Assembly: GCF_014197615.1 (NCBI RefSeq)
Contig: NZ_JACIFY010000009.1
Location: 62,001-126,000 of the forward strand
Direction of reading: 5' to 3'
From: Rhizobium esperanzae
GTDB lineage: Bacteria; Pseudomonadota; Alphaproteobacteria; Rhizobiales; Rhizobiaceae
DNA: 64,000 bases
The notes under the pieces are model-generated. The model worked only from the letters and a program-made list of their open reading frames with translations, had not been told where the DNA came from and made no database searches. The position numbers and the translations under genes were made by a program. Shown here piece after piece: positions 1 through 9,002 of the stretch; the stretch's first letter is position 1, and each line of letters begins with the position of its first letter.

Positions 1-2
1 GT

Positions 3-992
3 GTTCAATCCTATATGGATGAGCACGGGCTGAACTTCCGCCCGCATATCAAGACCCACAAGATCCCGGCCTTGGCCGTCGCGCAGGTCGCCGCCGGCGC
101 CAAGGGCATCAACTGCCAGAAGGTGACGGAGGCCGAGGTCTTTGCCGAAGCCGGCTTCGGCGACATCCTGATCACCTTCAACATCCTCGGCCAGCAGAAG
201 CTCGAGCGCCTGGCGAGATTGAACGACAAAATCCCGGCCCTCAAGGTCGTCGCCGACAGCGAAACGACGGTCGACGGGCTGGCAGCGCATTTCTCCGGCC
301 ACAAGTCGCTGACCGTGCTGGTGGAATGCGATACCGGCGGCAGCCGCTGCGGCGTGCAGACAGCGGCGGAAGCCGCCTCGCTCGCCAGGCGCATTGCTGC
401 CGCCGACGGCCTCACCTTCGGCGGCATCGTCACCTATCCGAAGCCGCAATCGGCCGCCGCCGCCGAAGCCTTCATCACCGAGACGCTGCAGCGCTTGACA
501 TCCGACGGCATAGACTGCCCGATCGTCAGCAACGGCGGAACACCGAGCCTGTTCGAAGCGCATCTCGTCCCCTCGGCCACAGAACACCGCGCCGGCACCT
601 ATATCTACAATGACCGCCAGATGGTGCGCATGGGCCATTGCACCGAGGACGATTGCGCCATGCACGTGCTGGCGACCGTCGTCTCCCGCCCAACCCCCGA
701 CCGCGCCGTCATCGACGCCGGCTCGAAGGCGCTGACCTCGGATCTCCAGGGTTTCAGCGATTACGGCCTAATCGTCGGTTATCCCGAAGCACGGATCACC
801 AGCCTCTCGGAAGAACACGGCGTGATCGACCTGTCGAACTGCACCGGTCCCCGGCCGCAGATCGGCGAGAAGCTGTTCATCATCCCCAATCACACCTGCG
901 TGGTGTCCAATCTGTTCGATACGATGGTGTTTCATCGGGGTGGTGTGGTGACGCGCGTGGAGGAGGTCGCGGCTCGAGGGCTTGTTTGGTAG
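3..992 (+). CDS. D-threonine aldolase / D-serine dehydratase-like PLP enzyme (5' partial)
   Basis: The reading frame is already open at the first complete codon (base 3), so the N-terminus lies outside the window. The motif RPHIKTHK near the start holds the lysine that forms the Schiff base with pyridoxal phosphate in the alanine-racemase-fold D-threonine aldolase/DSD1 family. Near the C-terminus, PNHTCVVSN supplies the His and Cys that bind a divalent metal in this family. Members cleave D-3-hydroxyamino acids to glycine and an aldehyde, or dehydrate D-serine; the sequence alone does not decide which. It probably acts in the cytoplasm on imported or racemised D-amino acids. The gene ends just before the AT-rich island, so its operon partners must lie upstream of the window. 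Confidence 0.85.
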   Translation, partial: VQSYMDEHGLNFRPHIKTHKIPALAVAQVAAGAKGINCQKVTEAEVFAEAGFGDILITFNILGQQKLERLARLNDKIPALKVVADSETTVDGLAAHFSGHKSLTVLVECDTGGSRCGVQTAAEAASLARRIAAADGLTFGGIVTYPKPQSAAAAEAFITETLQRLTSDGIDCPIVSNGGTPSLFEAHLVPSATEHRAGTYIYNDRQMVRMGHCTEDDCAMHVLATVVSRPTPDRAVIDAGSKALTSDLQGFSDYGLIVGYPEARITSLSEEHGVIDLSNCTGPRPQIGEKLFIIPNHTCVVSNLFDTMVFHRGGVVTRVEEVAARGLVW

Positions 993-1308
993 GGGGCGGT
1001 TTCGGTCGAGGGGCAAATGGCCCGCCGAAGGTCGCAGTTGCCGGTAGGGATTGCTCGCGATCTCGATGTTAGCAAGAATGCAGTCGCCTATATCGCAAGA
1101 GCGTGCGTGCGCGACGGAGGACGTCGTTGTGCCAATGGCGGCCCTGACATCCTTCAGATTGTACCCATAAATCTCATTTGTAACGTCGCGACAGAAGTGT
1201 CCAAAAACTACGTGGGGTCGGTCAATCCAACGTTACTTGCTCGCCAATAGAAGCTAGTTCGCCGGGAGGCTGCCCGATATGGTAGCCTTCGGTGATGACA
1301 CTGATTTC
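993..1308. other. Intergenic gap at left edge of the island
   Basis: The gap separates a GC-rich core gene from the AT-richer island. An open frame on the plus strand at 1017-1250 has no convincing ribosome site and no family resemblance. The minus strand carries a stretch (about 1090-1225) without stops that has no start codon. It could be a decayed gene end, but I cannot identify it. No integrase, tRNA or clear direct repeat was seen. Confidence 0.5.
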
Positions 1309-2904
1309 TTACCCTTCAAATCCGAACGCAAGATAGTCGTAGAGGCATGCTAATTTGCGGAAGAATGATCGGTAGGCCCCTTCTTTCAGCTTATCTGCAT
1401 TGTCGTTGAGGAATTTGGCTACTACGGCCAAGTCAATTTGGTCTCTCGGCTGAAAGGGTATAATACCCACTGCCTTCTCGGGTGTGGTACGTTCGATGAT
1501 CTGAGCGGTTGTCAGGCCCTTGAAATCTCGGTCGTAGGCTACCCGAAACTGGCTCGTCTGGAACCCGCGCGAGACGGTGCGCTGTGCGACCCTTTTTCCC
1601 TCTACAAATTCGCATTTCGCGAAGGCGACTTTATCTACGACACCAACGGCTTGGAGATATCGAAACGAGGGGATGTAGCTATTCGACAACTTCCTGAAGA
1701 GGGGATAGGTCGATTTCAGGAGCTGCTCGGCATCATATTCGGATTTTTCCTTGATAATGTCAGCGAACACGTCATCGACCGAAACGCCAGCATAGCCTCT
1801 TGCCGTCATTACCTCTTTCTGGCGTTCTGTGACCTTTTCTTCGCGTTCTCTGAATTCCTTCGCAACGCCGACGCCAACAACGAACTCAATATCGTCCTTC
1901 TCGCCAATATCGTCGAGATCTCGGACGGCCAGCTTGATCTCGGGGTCCGCCGATTTCACAAGCTCGTACATCTGCTCTTTACAGTATCGAAGGACGCGAG
2001 CCGGGATCTTACGCTTCGTCGCCTCAACAGCAGCATAGATCTTTGAAAAATCGTTAGTTCGGACGAGCGTGACACGCACTTTGCTTGGACCAATAGTGAT
2101 CGTTGCGCCTTCGAAAGCGTCGTCTTGCCCCTTATCTGCGCGCTCAACGAAGATCAGGTTTTCTTCAAATTGCTTGAGCTTGTCTCCACCCACGCACTCT
2201 GCAATCGATGCGATTATCGCTTGGATATGCGGATCATTTATGGAGTAGCCAAGGAAGATCACTGGATGTTCTACGAAGATCGTGATCAGCTTAGCTGCGA
2301 GATAAGGGTTTTTCTTCTGAAAGTCCTTGTAGTCATCCTCTGTTAAGACAAGCGAGGAAGGACGAGAGGAGCAGCCATGGATCTTGTAGATTTCGGCAAT
2401 GCTCTGCGGATTTGAAAAGATCAGCTCTTCCTGCCCGATGAAAACCTTGTAATCAGGGAAGAGGTCTTCGAGAAGCAAGTCCCAATTTGTCGTGATGATA
2501 CCGTCGACGTTCATCTGGGAGAGCGCTTTGATCTCGTCTTCTAGACCTGTGCCTTTGTATTCGAGCGATAGTCCGCGCAGATATTTCGCGATCTCATATT
2601 TCAGAGAAGCCGACTGCTCCGTGGCTTCCTTTCCGTAATCTTGTTTACTCGCCTCGTAGCTAGCATGCTTCCACCACATCACATTGAAGTCTTTGGCGAT
2701 GAATGACGCAGTGCGCGGCAGATCGCCGTCAGCGTTCGATAGGTACAGGCCATAGTCGTTGATGTTTGTGCAGAACCTCGCGAGCAGATCAGACCATGTT
2801 TCTAGACCGATATACCTTCTAGAAAAGCCTGACCCAATAAAGAGAAATGGTGCGGATCCGCAGCTGTGAAGGGCTTTTGTAAGGCTATCGGTAATATCGA
2901 CCAC
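1309..2904 (-). CDS. SIR2-like domain protein, candidate anti-phage NADase
   Basis: This 531-residue protein begins with a SIR2-type NAD-binding fold. IGSGFSRR (residues 23-30) is the glycine-rich loop, TTNWD (138-142) carries the conserved Asn, KIHG (174-177) carries the catalytic His176, and FLGYSINDPH (217-226) is the strand and loop typical of SIR2_2/SIR2-like bacterial proteins. The C-terminal 270 residues have no motif I recognise and may be a sensor or oligomerisation region. SIR2 proteins of this architecture commonly degrade NAD in phage defence, killing or arresting the infected cell. That role is inferred here from family and from the accessory setting. The start is a GTG with only a weak Shine-Dalgarno sequence. 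It follows the cupin gene after 439 bases, so it is probably transcribed on its own. Confidence 0.75.
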   Translation of the reverse strand: MVDITDSLTKALHSCGSAPFLFIGSGFSRRYIGLETWSDLLARFCTNINDYGLYLSNADGDLPRTASFIAKDFNVMWWKHASYEASKQDYGKEATEQSASLKYEIAKYLRGLSLEYKGTGLEDEIKALSQMNVDGIITTNWDLLLEDLFPDYKVFIGQEELIFSNPQSIAEIYKIHGCSSRPSSLVLTEDDYKDFQKKNPYLAAKLITIFVEHPVIFLGYSINDPHIQAIIASIAECVGGDKLKQFEENLIFVERADKGQDDAFEGATITIGPSKVRVTLVRTNDFSKIYAAVEATKRKIPARVLRYCKEQMYELVKSADPEIKLAVRDLDDIGEKDDIEFVVGVGVAKEFREREEKVTERQKEVMTARGYAGVSVDDVFADIIKEKSEYDAEQLLKSTYPLFRKLSNSYIPSFRYLQAVGVVDKVAFAKCEFVEGKRVAQRTVSRGFQTSQFRVAYDRDFKGLTTAQIIERTTPEKAVGIIPFQPRDQIDLAVVAKFLNDNADKLKEGAYRSFFRKLACLYDYLAFGFEG

Positions 2905-3343
2905 GGCGACAACTCACATAATAAATAAGAAAGCTTCAAATATCATAAAAGTTTGATTCGTCCCTAGAAATTAGCATTCCCACCAAGTCTTATGATCACG
3001 CCACATGCCCCGTGAATTCCAGCAAAGAGCTTACAAAAGGCATAAAAGAGCAGGCTTCACCTCAAAGAAAAGCGCAGGCGCTGTTACGCTCACACTTTGA
3101 TTACGAGGTGTATCCTGTTTCGAATAGTACCGCCCGTCGGGGAGGGCAGCTTCGCGCCATCAGCGGACGCTCTCGCAGGAATTGCGGACCGTGTAGTTAC
3201 CCTCATGAAGCGTGATGTGGAGAGCCACATGTGCACACCGCACGACGAGGCCCCTTCCAAGGAAATGCCGTCGATACAAGCTACACCATCTGTTTGCCTT
3301 CGAACGACATGATATGATTAGACAATGAAGAATCCGCCCCTCA
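2905..3343. other. Intergenic gap upstream of the SIR2 gene
   Basis: This AT-rich stretch lies between two minus-strand genes and must hold the SIR2 promoter, in the very AT-rich segment about 2920-2975, and the end of the cupin transcript. Short plus-strand open frames (for example 3012-3215) lack a family resemblance and are not called. No repeat or RNA gene was recognised. Confidence 0.4.
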
Positions 3344-4417
3344 TTACGCGATGTCAAAAATGGCAAGCGTCTCTGAGATTCGCCGATCAACCTGCTCGTC
3401 GATTAGGGATCGAAGTTCTTCTAACGGATTGTCAAATCCAGGATCAAAGCCGCCTAATCTCAAATGATGCACAATATCTGCGAAATGCGTAGCGTTAATA
3501 CCCGAAGCCACAATGGAAAGGGCAAGTTGGGCACGCCAAGGCAACGCAGTAGTATTCTTGAAGTGTTTTATCGACTCGGTGGCGCGGTAAAATACGACCG
3601 CCTCAACGACCGTCTCATTCGCGCCCGACTTGGCAGCAAGCTCGTAGACGAGATCAACTTTGTCGACCTCAAACAGAACATCAATCATCTTAACGAGCCC
3701 AAATAACAGTTCTCGGGCTGTAGCGCGCTCGCAGAAACGCCCAAAAGCCTGGCGGAAAACATCTTTGTCACCACGTGCAAGCAACCTTAGGGCCTGAACG
3801 TGTTTTCTAAAAGACGGAGTAGCAACCCCATAGCTACCCGCGACACCCGGTGGAAAATAATTCCATTGGGGACCAAACAATGGATCGGGGTGCGTGCGAA
3901 TGAGGAGGCTTACGGTAGGAATGTCAATGTGACAAACATTATGAGGAGCTTTGCGCCCAGGTGCAACAATCGATCGATCGCCTGGCCTCCAAAGGGCGGC
4001 ACTGGACACCGATAGCTCCCCCATCGACAGCTCACCTAGCTCACCGTCCTGATGGAAATTATAACCGACGTTGAGAGAGTGACCCGCAAGTTGAAACTGG
4101 ATGCCCGCGAAGTCGTGATCGTGAATGTTGATATCACTGCCCCACCAATTCAAGATTTCGACCCAAAACCGCCCGTTATCGAACAACTTCAGGTACAGGT
4201 CTGAAAAAGATGAGAGTCTTTGGAGCTCAGCAATCTCCGGTTCGCCCAGAAGCTGCACAGCTTGCTCAACGTGTCCGAAGGGGGACAGATCTAGGTCGTG
4301 CGTTAGCTCTTGAACAATATCCGAAAAGGCCTGATGCTTGTAATCGAAGTTGCGCCACGACCGATCGATATCCAGACATCGTGATCGCAACTCTTGAAAC
4401 AGGAGCATCGTACTCAT
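3344..4417 (-). CDS. Cupin-fold putative metal-dependent oxygenase in the peptide-modification-like operon
   Basis: The protein is 357 residues from the ATG at 4417, which lies one base after the stop of the preceding gene; an in-frame GTG at 4456 would overlap that gene. Residues 80-175 look like a cupin barrel: NIHDHDFAG (97-105) gives the HxH metal ligands, and APHNVCHIDIPTVSLLIRTH (157-176) gives the second cupin motif with further histidines. This arrangement resembles cysteine dioxygenase-like thiol or amino acid oxygenases, but the substrate is unknown. The C-terminal 180 residues appear helical and are not recognised. The tight junction with the HExxH gene suggests the two enzymes are made together and may act on the same substrate, possibly the 74-residue protein encoded upstream. 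Confidence 0.6.
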   Translation of the reverse strand: MSTMLLFQELRSRCLDIDRSWRNFDYKHQAFSDIVQELTHDLDLSPFGHVEQAVQLLGEPEIAELQRLSSFSDLYLKLFDNGRFWVEILNWWGSDINIHDHDFAGIQFQLAGHSLNVGYNFHQDGELGELSMGELSVSSAALWRPGDRSIVAPGRKAPHNVCHIDIPTVSLLIRTHPDPLFGPQWNYFPPGVAGSYGVATPSFRKHVQALRLLARGDKDVFRQAFGRFCERATARELLFGLVKMIDVLFEVDKVDLVYELAAKSGANETVVEAVVFYRATESIKHFKNTTALPWRAQLALSIVASGINATHFADIVHHLRLGGFDPGFDNPLEELRSLIDEQVDRRISETLAIFDIA

Positions 4418-4418
4418 T

Positions 4419-5303
4419 CTAGGCCACCAAGCTGGTGGCGTGGCAAAATTCTTCACATTCTTCTAAAAGCTGAATGGTGTGGCGTGTGACCAACTCCTTT
4501 ATGTTCTGCAATTGCATAACGCTGGCGATCGCAGCAAGGGTGTCACTCTTCAGTTCAGGTGTCGCCGGATGGACGAGGGTCTTACCATGGCTGGGAAGAT
4601 ATCTGTTTCTCGCGTCAATAATCGATGCTCCGACCGCGATACTATGGATGACCTTATCCAGAGGTCTTTGTCTTTTGAGAATTGCGGACAACGCGAAGTT
4701 TTCTTTTCGAGTAATGAGATCATAGTCGAATTGTGGTTGATTGAGTTCATCTATGAACATCAAATGGTGCGTTAACTCGTGCACAAGCATTTCTACAAGA
4801 TCAACTTGCTGGATTTGCTCCCCAACCGCAAGCCAGATTGCACCAATCGACGCACTCGACGAGCCGCCATGCGAACCGTGGGTCGTCTTAGTGGGTTTGC
4901 TAGGCCTTACAAAAATGGAATGGATAACGATATCAAAAACCGAACTGAAATCATCATTCAAGGTTAACAGGTATGCTAGAGCCTCCTGCACCAACTGAGT
5001 GCGCTGCCCAAGGAGTTGGAGAGGGTAATTCTCACCGACAACATCTTCTTGATTGAGATCGTTCAGGGCTCCTTTGCTGAACGCGCCGGCTAATTTGTCT
5101 TGAATTGCTTGGTCGACAACAAAGATATCATCCGAGTAATTTACAGGGACGCTTGGCTGACGACCCTCTAGAAATGCCAGATATCCGCGGCGCAGGTCTT
5201 CCGCGGTTATTATGCTTACGCTCGGGTCCTGAACCCGCGCAAGCCGATACAAATTTCCAAATGCCTGCTTAGGCTCACAAAGCGAGAGCATGTCGCGCTC
5301 CAT
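4419..5303 (-). CDS. HExxH-motif enzyme, possible aKG-HExxH-type peptide beta-hydroxylase
   Basis: This 294-residue protein carries LVHELTHHLMFIDEL (173-187), an HExxH metal site with His175, Glu176 and His179, followed by ENFALSAILKRQRPLDKVIHS (201-221), where His220 could be a third ligand. The block 'S-A-I-L-K/R-x-x-R-P-x-D-K-V-x-H-S' after HExxH is what I associate with HEXXH proteins found next to ribosomally made peptides. Some of these are iron and 2-oxoglutarate-dependent peptide hydroxylases rather than proteases. An alternative is an ordinary zinc protease, but there is no signal peptide or membrane segment. The gene starts ten bases after the 74-residue protein gene and is followed at once by the cupin gene. 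Assignment to the hydroxylase family is from memory of the motif and is moderate. Confidence 0.6.
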   Translation of the reverse strand: MERDMLSLCEPKQAFGNLYRLARVQDPSVSIITAEDLRRGYLAFLEGRQPSVPVNYSDDIFVVDQAIQDKLAGAFSKGALNDLNQEDVVGENYPLQLLGQRTQLVQEALAYLLTLNDDFSSVFDIVIHSIFVRPSKPTKTTHGSHGGSSSASIGAIWLAVGEQIQQVDLVEMLVHELTHHLMFIDELNQPQFDYDLITRKENFALSAILKRQRPLDKVIHSIAVGASIIDARNRYLPSHGKTLVHPATPELKSDTLAAIASVMQLQNIKELVTRHTIQLLEECEEFCHATSLVA

Positions 5304-5313
5304 ATGGAACTAG

Positions 5314-5538
5314 CTAATCAAAGGCTACCATATTCATTTGAACGTTTAGGACGTTCTCTTCAGCGAACCGTACCTCGACCGCTTTTGCAGTTTTGCCGAC
5401 GTCCTCACTGGTAACCATTCCGATTAGGCTTTTGATATCTTTGTTCTTTGATCGAAGAACCTTCCGTATCGACGCCACACTTTCTTCGATGATTTTTTGT
5501 TCATCTGGCGATAGGTCAATATTTTGTTCGACCGACAT
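5314..5538 (-). CDS. 74-residue small protein, candidate modified-peptide precursor
   Basis: The start is set by a perfect AGGAGG seven bases before an ATG at 5538; a longer in-frame opening to 5589 lacks such a site. The protein is acidic and helical for about 60 residues (PDEQKIIEESVASIRKVL and following), then ends in a short tail with regularly placed Asn residues (N62, N65, N69) and a final Asp74. It has no Cys, no signal peptide and no membrane segment. A small protein with a helical leader-like body and a distinct polar-hydrophobic tail, set just before an HExxH enzyme and a cupin enzyme, fits a RiPP precursor; that is an inference. It could instead be a small accessory subunit of one of the neighbouring enzymes. 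Confidence 0.6.
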   Translation of the reverse strand: MSVEQNIDLSPDEQKIIEESVASIRKVLRSKNKDIKSLIGMVTSEDVGKTAKAVEVRFAEENVLNVQMNMVAFD

Positions 5539-5578
5539 ATAATTATCCTCCTGTTGCACTGAACAAATTTCGTCCAGT

Positions 5579-6073
5579 CTAAAGTACATCCTCTATGAAC
5601 TTGCGCTTGGCGACTCGATACTCATCCATTGGCTTACCATCCCACTCCAATTTCAGTTTGTTGTACGCCCGCCTTAGCGATGGGCTGCGCCTCATCTTGG
5701 AGACAAAATTTTGGAAAGTATCAAACTTACTTCCACGTATCGTCAGCTGTACTGCCGCATCAAATTTCGATGGCAGCACGTACCCCTGATACTGAAAATT
5801 CGATAGTTGCTGACCATCCCTCTGGAACGACTTGTCCAAGTCCGCTCGTGCCACGACAAACTGATCTGCCGGCACGATCAATGCAAAGTCGATGTCTTCT
5901 TTTCCAATTAGGCCCGGGACCGCAGTACTGCCGACTTCCAATAGCAACCCTACCGGAGTCACATTTCGCACCTCGATGAATAGACGCTCACGCTCGCGTC
6001 TAAATTCATCGCAGTCATGACTAACTATTCGAAATACGCTATCCAACGCCTGGCCTCGAAAGCCGATATGCAA
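5579..6073 (-). CDS. GrpB/UPF0157-like nucleotidyltransferase
   Basis: The protein is about 164 residues. EVGSTAVPGLIGKEDIDFALIVP (46-68) matches the GrpB family signature, in which GST and the spaced acidic pair (Asp60, Asp62) form the nucleotidyltransferase active site. Family members are small, soluble and mostly of unknown substrate. The only in-frame start I see is TTG at 6073, preceded by GGAT; an ATG at 6083 is out of frame. It is the first gene of the minus-strand operon and stops 40 bases before the ATG of the 74-residue protein. It may nucleotidylate a partner or small molecule of the same system, but nothing in the sequence proves this. Confidence 0.65.
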   Translation of the reverse strand: MHIGFRGQALDSVFRIVSHDCDEFRRERERLFIEVRNVTPVGLLLEVGSTAVPGLIGKEDIDFALIVPADQFVVARADLDKSFQRDGQQLSNFQYQGYVLPSKFDAAVQLTIRGSKFDTFQNFVSKMRRSPSLRRAYNKLKLEWDGKPMDEYRVAKRKFIEDVL

Positions 6074-6493
6074 CTATATCCATTAATAACGTTCAATGCA
6101 AGCTATAAATACCTGATAGGTTGCACCGAGATCCCCTTTGTTTTCTTGAGAGCGCTTGCTTTGCAAAGCATAACTTCAGTTTGCGAAATCAAAGAATTTC
6201 ACATCGACCCCTTTGAACATCCACCGCATCGCTTGCTATAGATGCGCCAGAAATATTTGCTCCGCATGCCGCCCGCCGCGACCTGGAGCATAAGTGAAGG
6301 CAGGTAGAATACCGCCACCCCAAGGCCTGTTGAGCAAGTGTCCAAGTATCTGGTCTTGGTCTTGCGGGAACCCGGATCCGTGGCGTGAAAAACAGCCCGA
6401 ACTTCTGCGGGCAAGCAGTCGTAATGCTTAGCGTGTCATTCCGCCCCGGAACCGCCCCTGGCGGGACAAATCGCCGCCACTGAGCCAAGCGGC
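6074..6493. other. Intergenic gap at right edge of the island
   Basis: The left part (6074-6200) is AT-rich and should contain the promoter of the minus-strand operon. The right part (6240-6490) is GC-rich again and has no gene I can support. Open frames on the minus strand here have no ribosome site or family match and may be the remains of a lost gene. Confidence 0.4.
6157..6170. promoter_or_regulatory. 14-bp perfect palindrome upstream of the island operon
   Basis: TGCTTTGCAAAGCA is a perfect inverted repeat about 85 bases upstream of the TTG start of the GrpB-like gene, in an AT-rich background. Its place suggests an operator for the four-gene operon. No regulator gene is present beside it. 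Confidence 0.35.
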
Positions 6494-7627
<1,134 letters not shown>

Positions 7628-7678
7628 AAATCTGTCTCCGCCGGCGGCCTTCGTCGCACATTCGATCGTCATAGGGGA

Positions 7679-7706
7679 GGGGCCGCGGCCATCCCGCCGC
7701 GACCCC
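7679..7706 (-). terminator. Stem-loop after binding-protein gene
   Basis: An 11-bp stem with one mismatch and a six-base loop lies 17 bases after the stop of the binding-protein gene at 7724. There is no long T run, so it is more likely an mRNA-stabilising or partial-termination hairpin than a full terminator. The other four ABC operons in the window have one in the same place. Confidence 0.55.
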
Positions 7707-7723
7707 AAAAAGCCTCAAGGGGG

Positions 7724-8956
7724 TTACTTGAAGGCTTCGATTTCGCCGGCAGCCTTCTTCAGCGCGGCTTCCGGCTCGGCCTTGCCCGTCACCACCGACT
7801 GGATCATTTCGATCATCGAATTCTGGAAGCCCTTGTAATCGGTGAAGAGCGGTTCCGGGCCACCATAGCTGATGCCGTCGATGAGCGGCTTCCAATAGGG
7901 ATCCTTGGCGACGAATTCGTCGACCTTGGCGGAAGGACGCAGCGGGGTGAGGCCGGCGCCGCCCTGAAGCTCGTATTCCGACTGAACCTCCGGCGAGGTG
8001 ATGAACTTGGCGAATTCGGTCGCCTTGTCCTCGACACCGGAGCCCTTGAAGATCGCCAGGCTGTCGGTGATCAGAAGCGTGCCGGGGCCCTTGGCGTTGG
8101 GGCCGAGCGGCAGCGTCGTGATGCCCCAGCTGATCTGCGTCTTCTTCAGGCGGTCGGCAGCACCAGACCCTGCCTGGATCATGGCGACCTTGCCGTCGAG
8201 GAAGATGGCGCGCACTTCGTTCTGCTCGTAGGCGGTCGGGCCTTCTTCGGAGTAGGGGACGATGTCCTTATAGGCCTTCAGCGCGGCGAGGATCTCGGGG
8301 CTGTCGAGCGTCACCTTGCCGTCGGCATCCGTCACCGCACCGTTATTGGTGTAAACCCAGTGCATGAACTGGTGCATGGTGTTGTCGAAGGTCTTGGCGG
8401 AGAGACCGAAGCCGGGAATGCCGGTCTTTTCCTTGATGGTCTTGGCCATCTCGATTTCTTCGGCCCAGGTCTTCGGCGGCTTCTCGGGATCGAGGCCGGC
8501 CTGCTTGAAGAGATCCTTGTTCCAGTAGAGCGCCTTGGTGGAGAAGGCGATCGGAACGCCCCACTGGTTGCCCTCGAAGGTCACCGTATCGACGATGTGG
8601 GGGTAATAGGTCTTCTTCTCGTCATCGGTCATCGGCACCGGGACGATGAGGTCGTTCTGCGCGAACTCCTTCAGCGTGCGCGAGCCGACATAGGCCATGG
8701 CAACCGGCGTGCCGGCAGCCGCCAGCGTCGTTGCCTTGTCCTGGCACTGCGCCCAGCCGACGACTTCGGGGGCGACCTTCCAGCCGGCGTTCTTTTCTTC
8801 CCACTGCTTGATGTATTTGGTGTGGACCGGGTCGATCGTGTCGCCGCAATAGATCCAGCTGATTTCCTTGTCGGCCGCCTGGGCATGGACCGCGGTCAAT
8901 GCCGTCGAACCGAGCAAAGCGAGCGCCATAAGGCCTGTCTTAATTGTTATGCTCAC
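7724..8956 (-). CDS. Extracellular sugar-binding protein (ABC importer, CUT1 type)
   Basis: This 410-residue protein has a classical export signal at residues 1-27 (hydrophobic core LMALALLGSTALTAV, ending AQAA) and then the fold of family 1 solute-binding proteins. Features include WNKDLFKQAGLDPEKPPKTWAE, the usual ligand-lobe segment of oligosaccharide and polyol binders. It works in the periplasm, handing substrate to the two permeases encoded upstream. Translation starts at GTG with GGGAG seven bases before it. The stem-loop after the stop suggests that this gene's message is kept at a higher level than the ATPase that follows. The ligand cannot be determined from sequence. Confidence 0.9.
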   Translation of the reverse strand: MSITIKTGLMALALLGSTALTAVHAQAADKEISWIYCGDTIDPVHTKYIKQWEEKNAGWKVAPEVVGWAQCQDKATTLAAAGTPVAMAYVGSRTLKEFAQNDLIVPVPMTDDEKKTYYPHIVDTVTFEGNQWGVPIAFSTKALYWNKDLFKQAGLDPEKPPKTWAEEIEMAKTIKEKTGIPGFGLSAKTFDNTMHQFMHWVYTNNGAVTDADGKVTLDSPEILAALKAYKDIVPYSEEGPTAYEQNEVRAIFLDGKVAMIQAGSGAADRLKKTQISWGITTLPLGPNAKGPGTLLITDSLAIFKGSGVEDKATEFAKFITSPEVQSEYELQGGAGLTPLRPSAKVDEFVAKDPYWKPLIDGISYGGPEPLFTDYKGFQNSMIEMIQSVVTGKAEPEAALKKAAGEIEAFK

Positions 8957-9002
8957 GTCGTGACTCCCGTTCTTGTGTTAGCTGTTCACTCGTTTTTTGC
9001 TC

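Noticed and set aside
1017..1250. Possible 77-residue protein on the plus strand
   Set aside because: No ribosome site and no sensible family; the region is transitional between core and island.
3012..3312. Short overlapping plus-strand frames between the SIR2 and cupin genes
   Set aside because: None has a ribosome site with conserved-looking product; they look random.
4416..5303. Zinc metalloprotease as the plain reading of HExxH
   Set aside because: Not excluded, but no signal peptide, no membrane segment and an extra motif block plus operon context favour a peptide-modifying enzyme; kept as the alternative.
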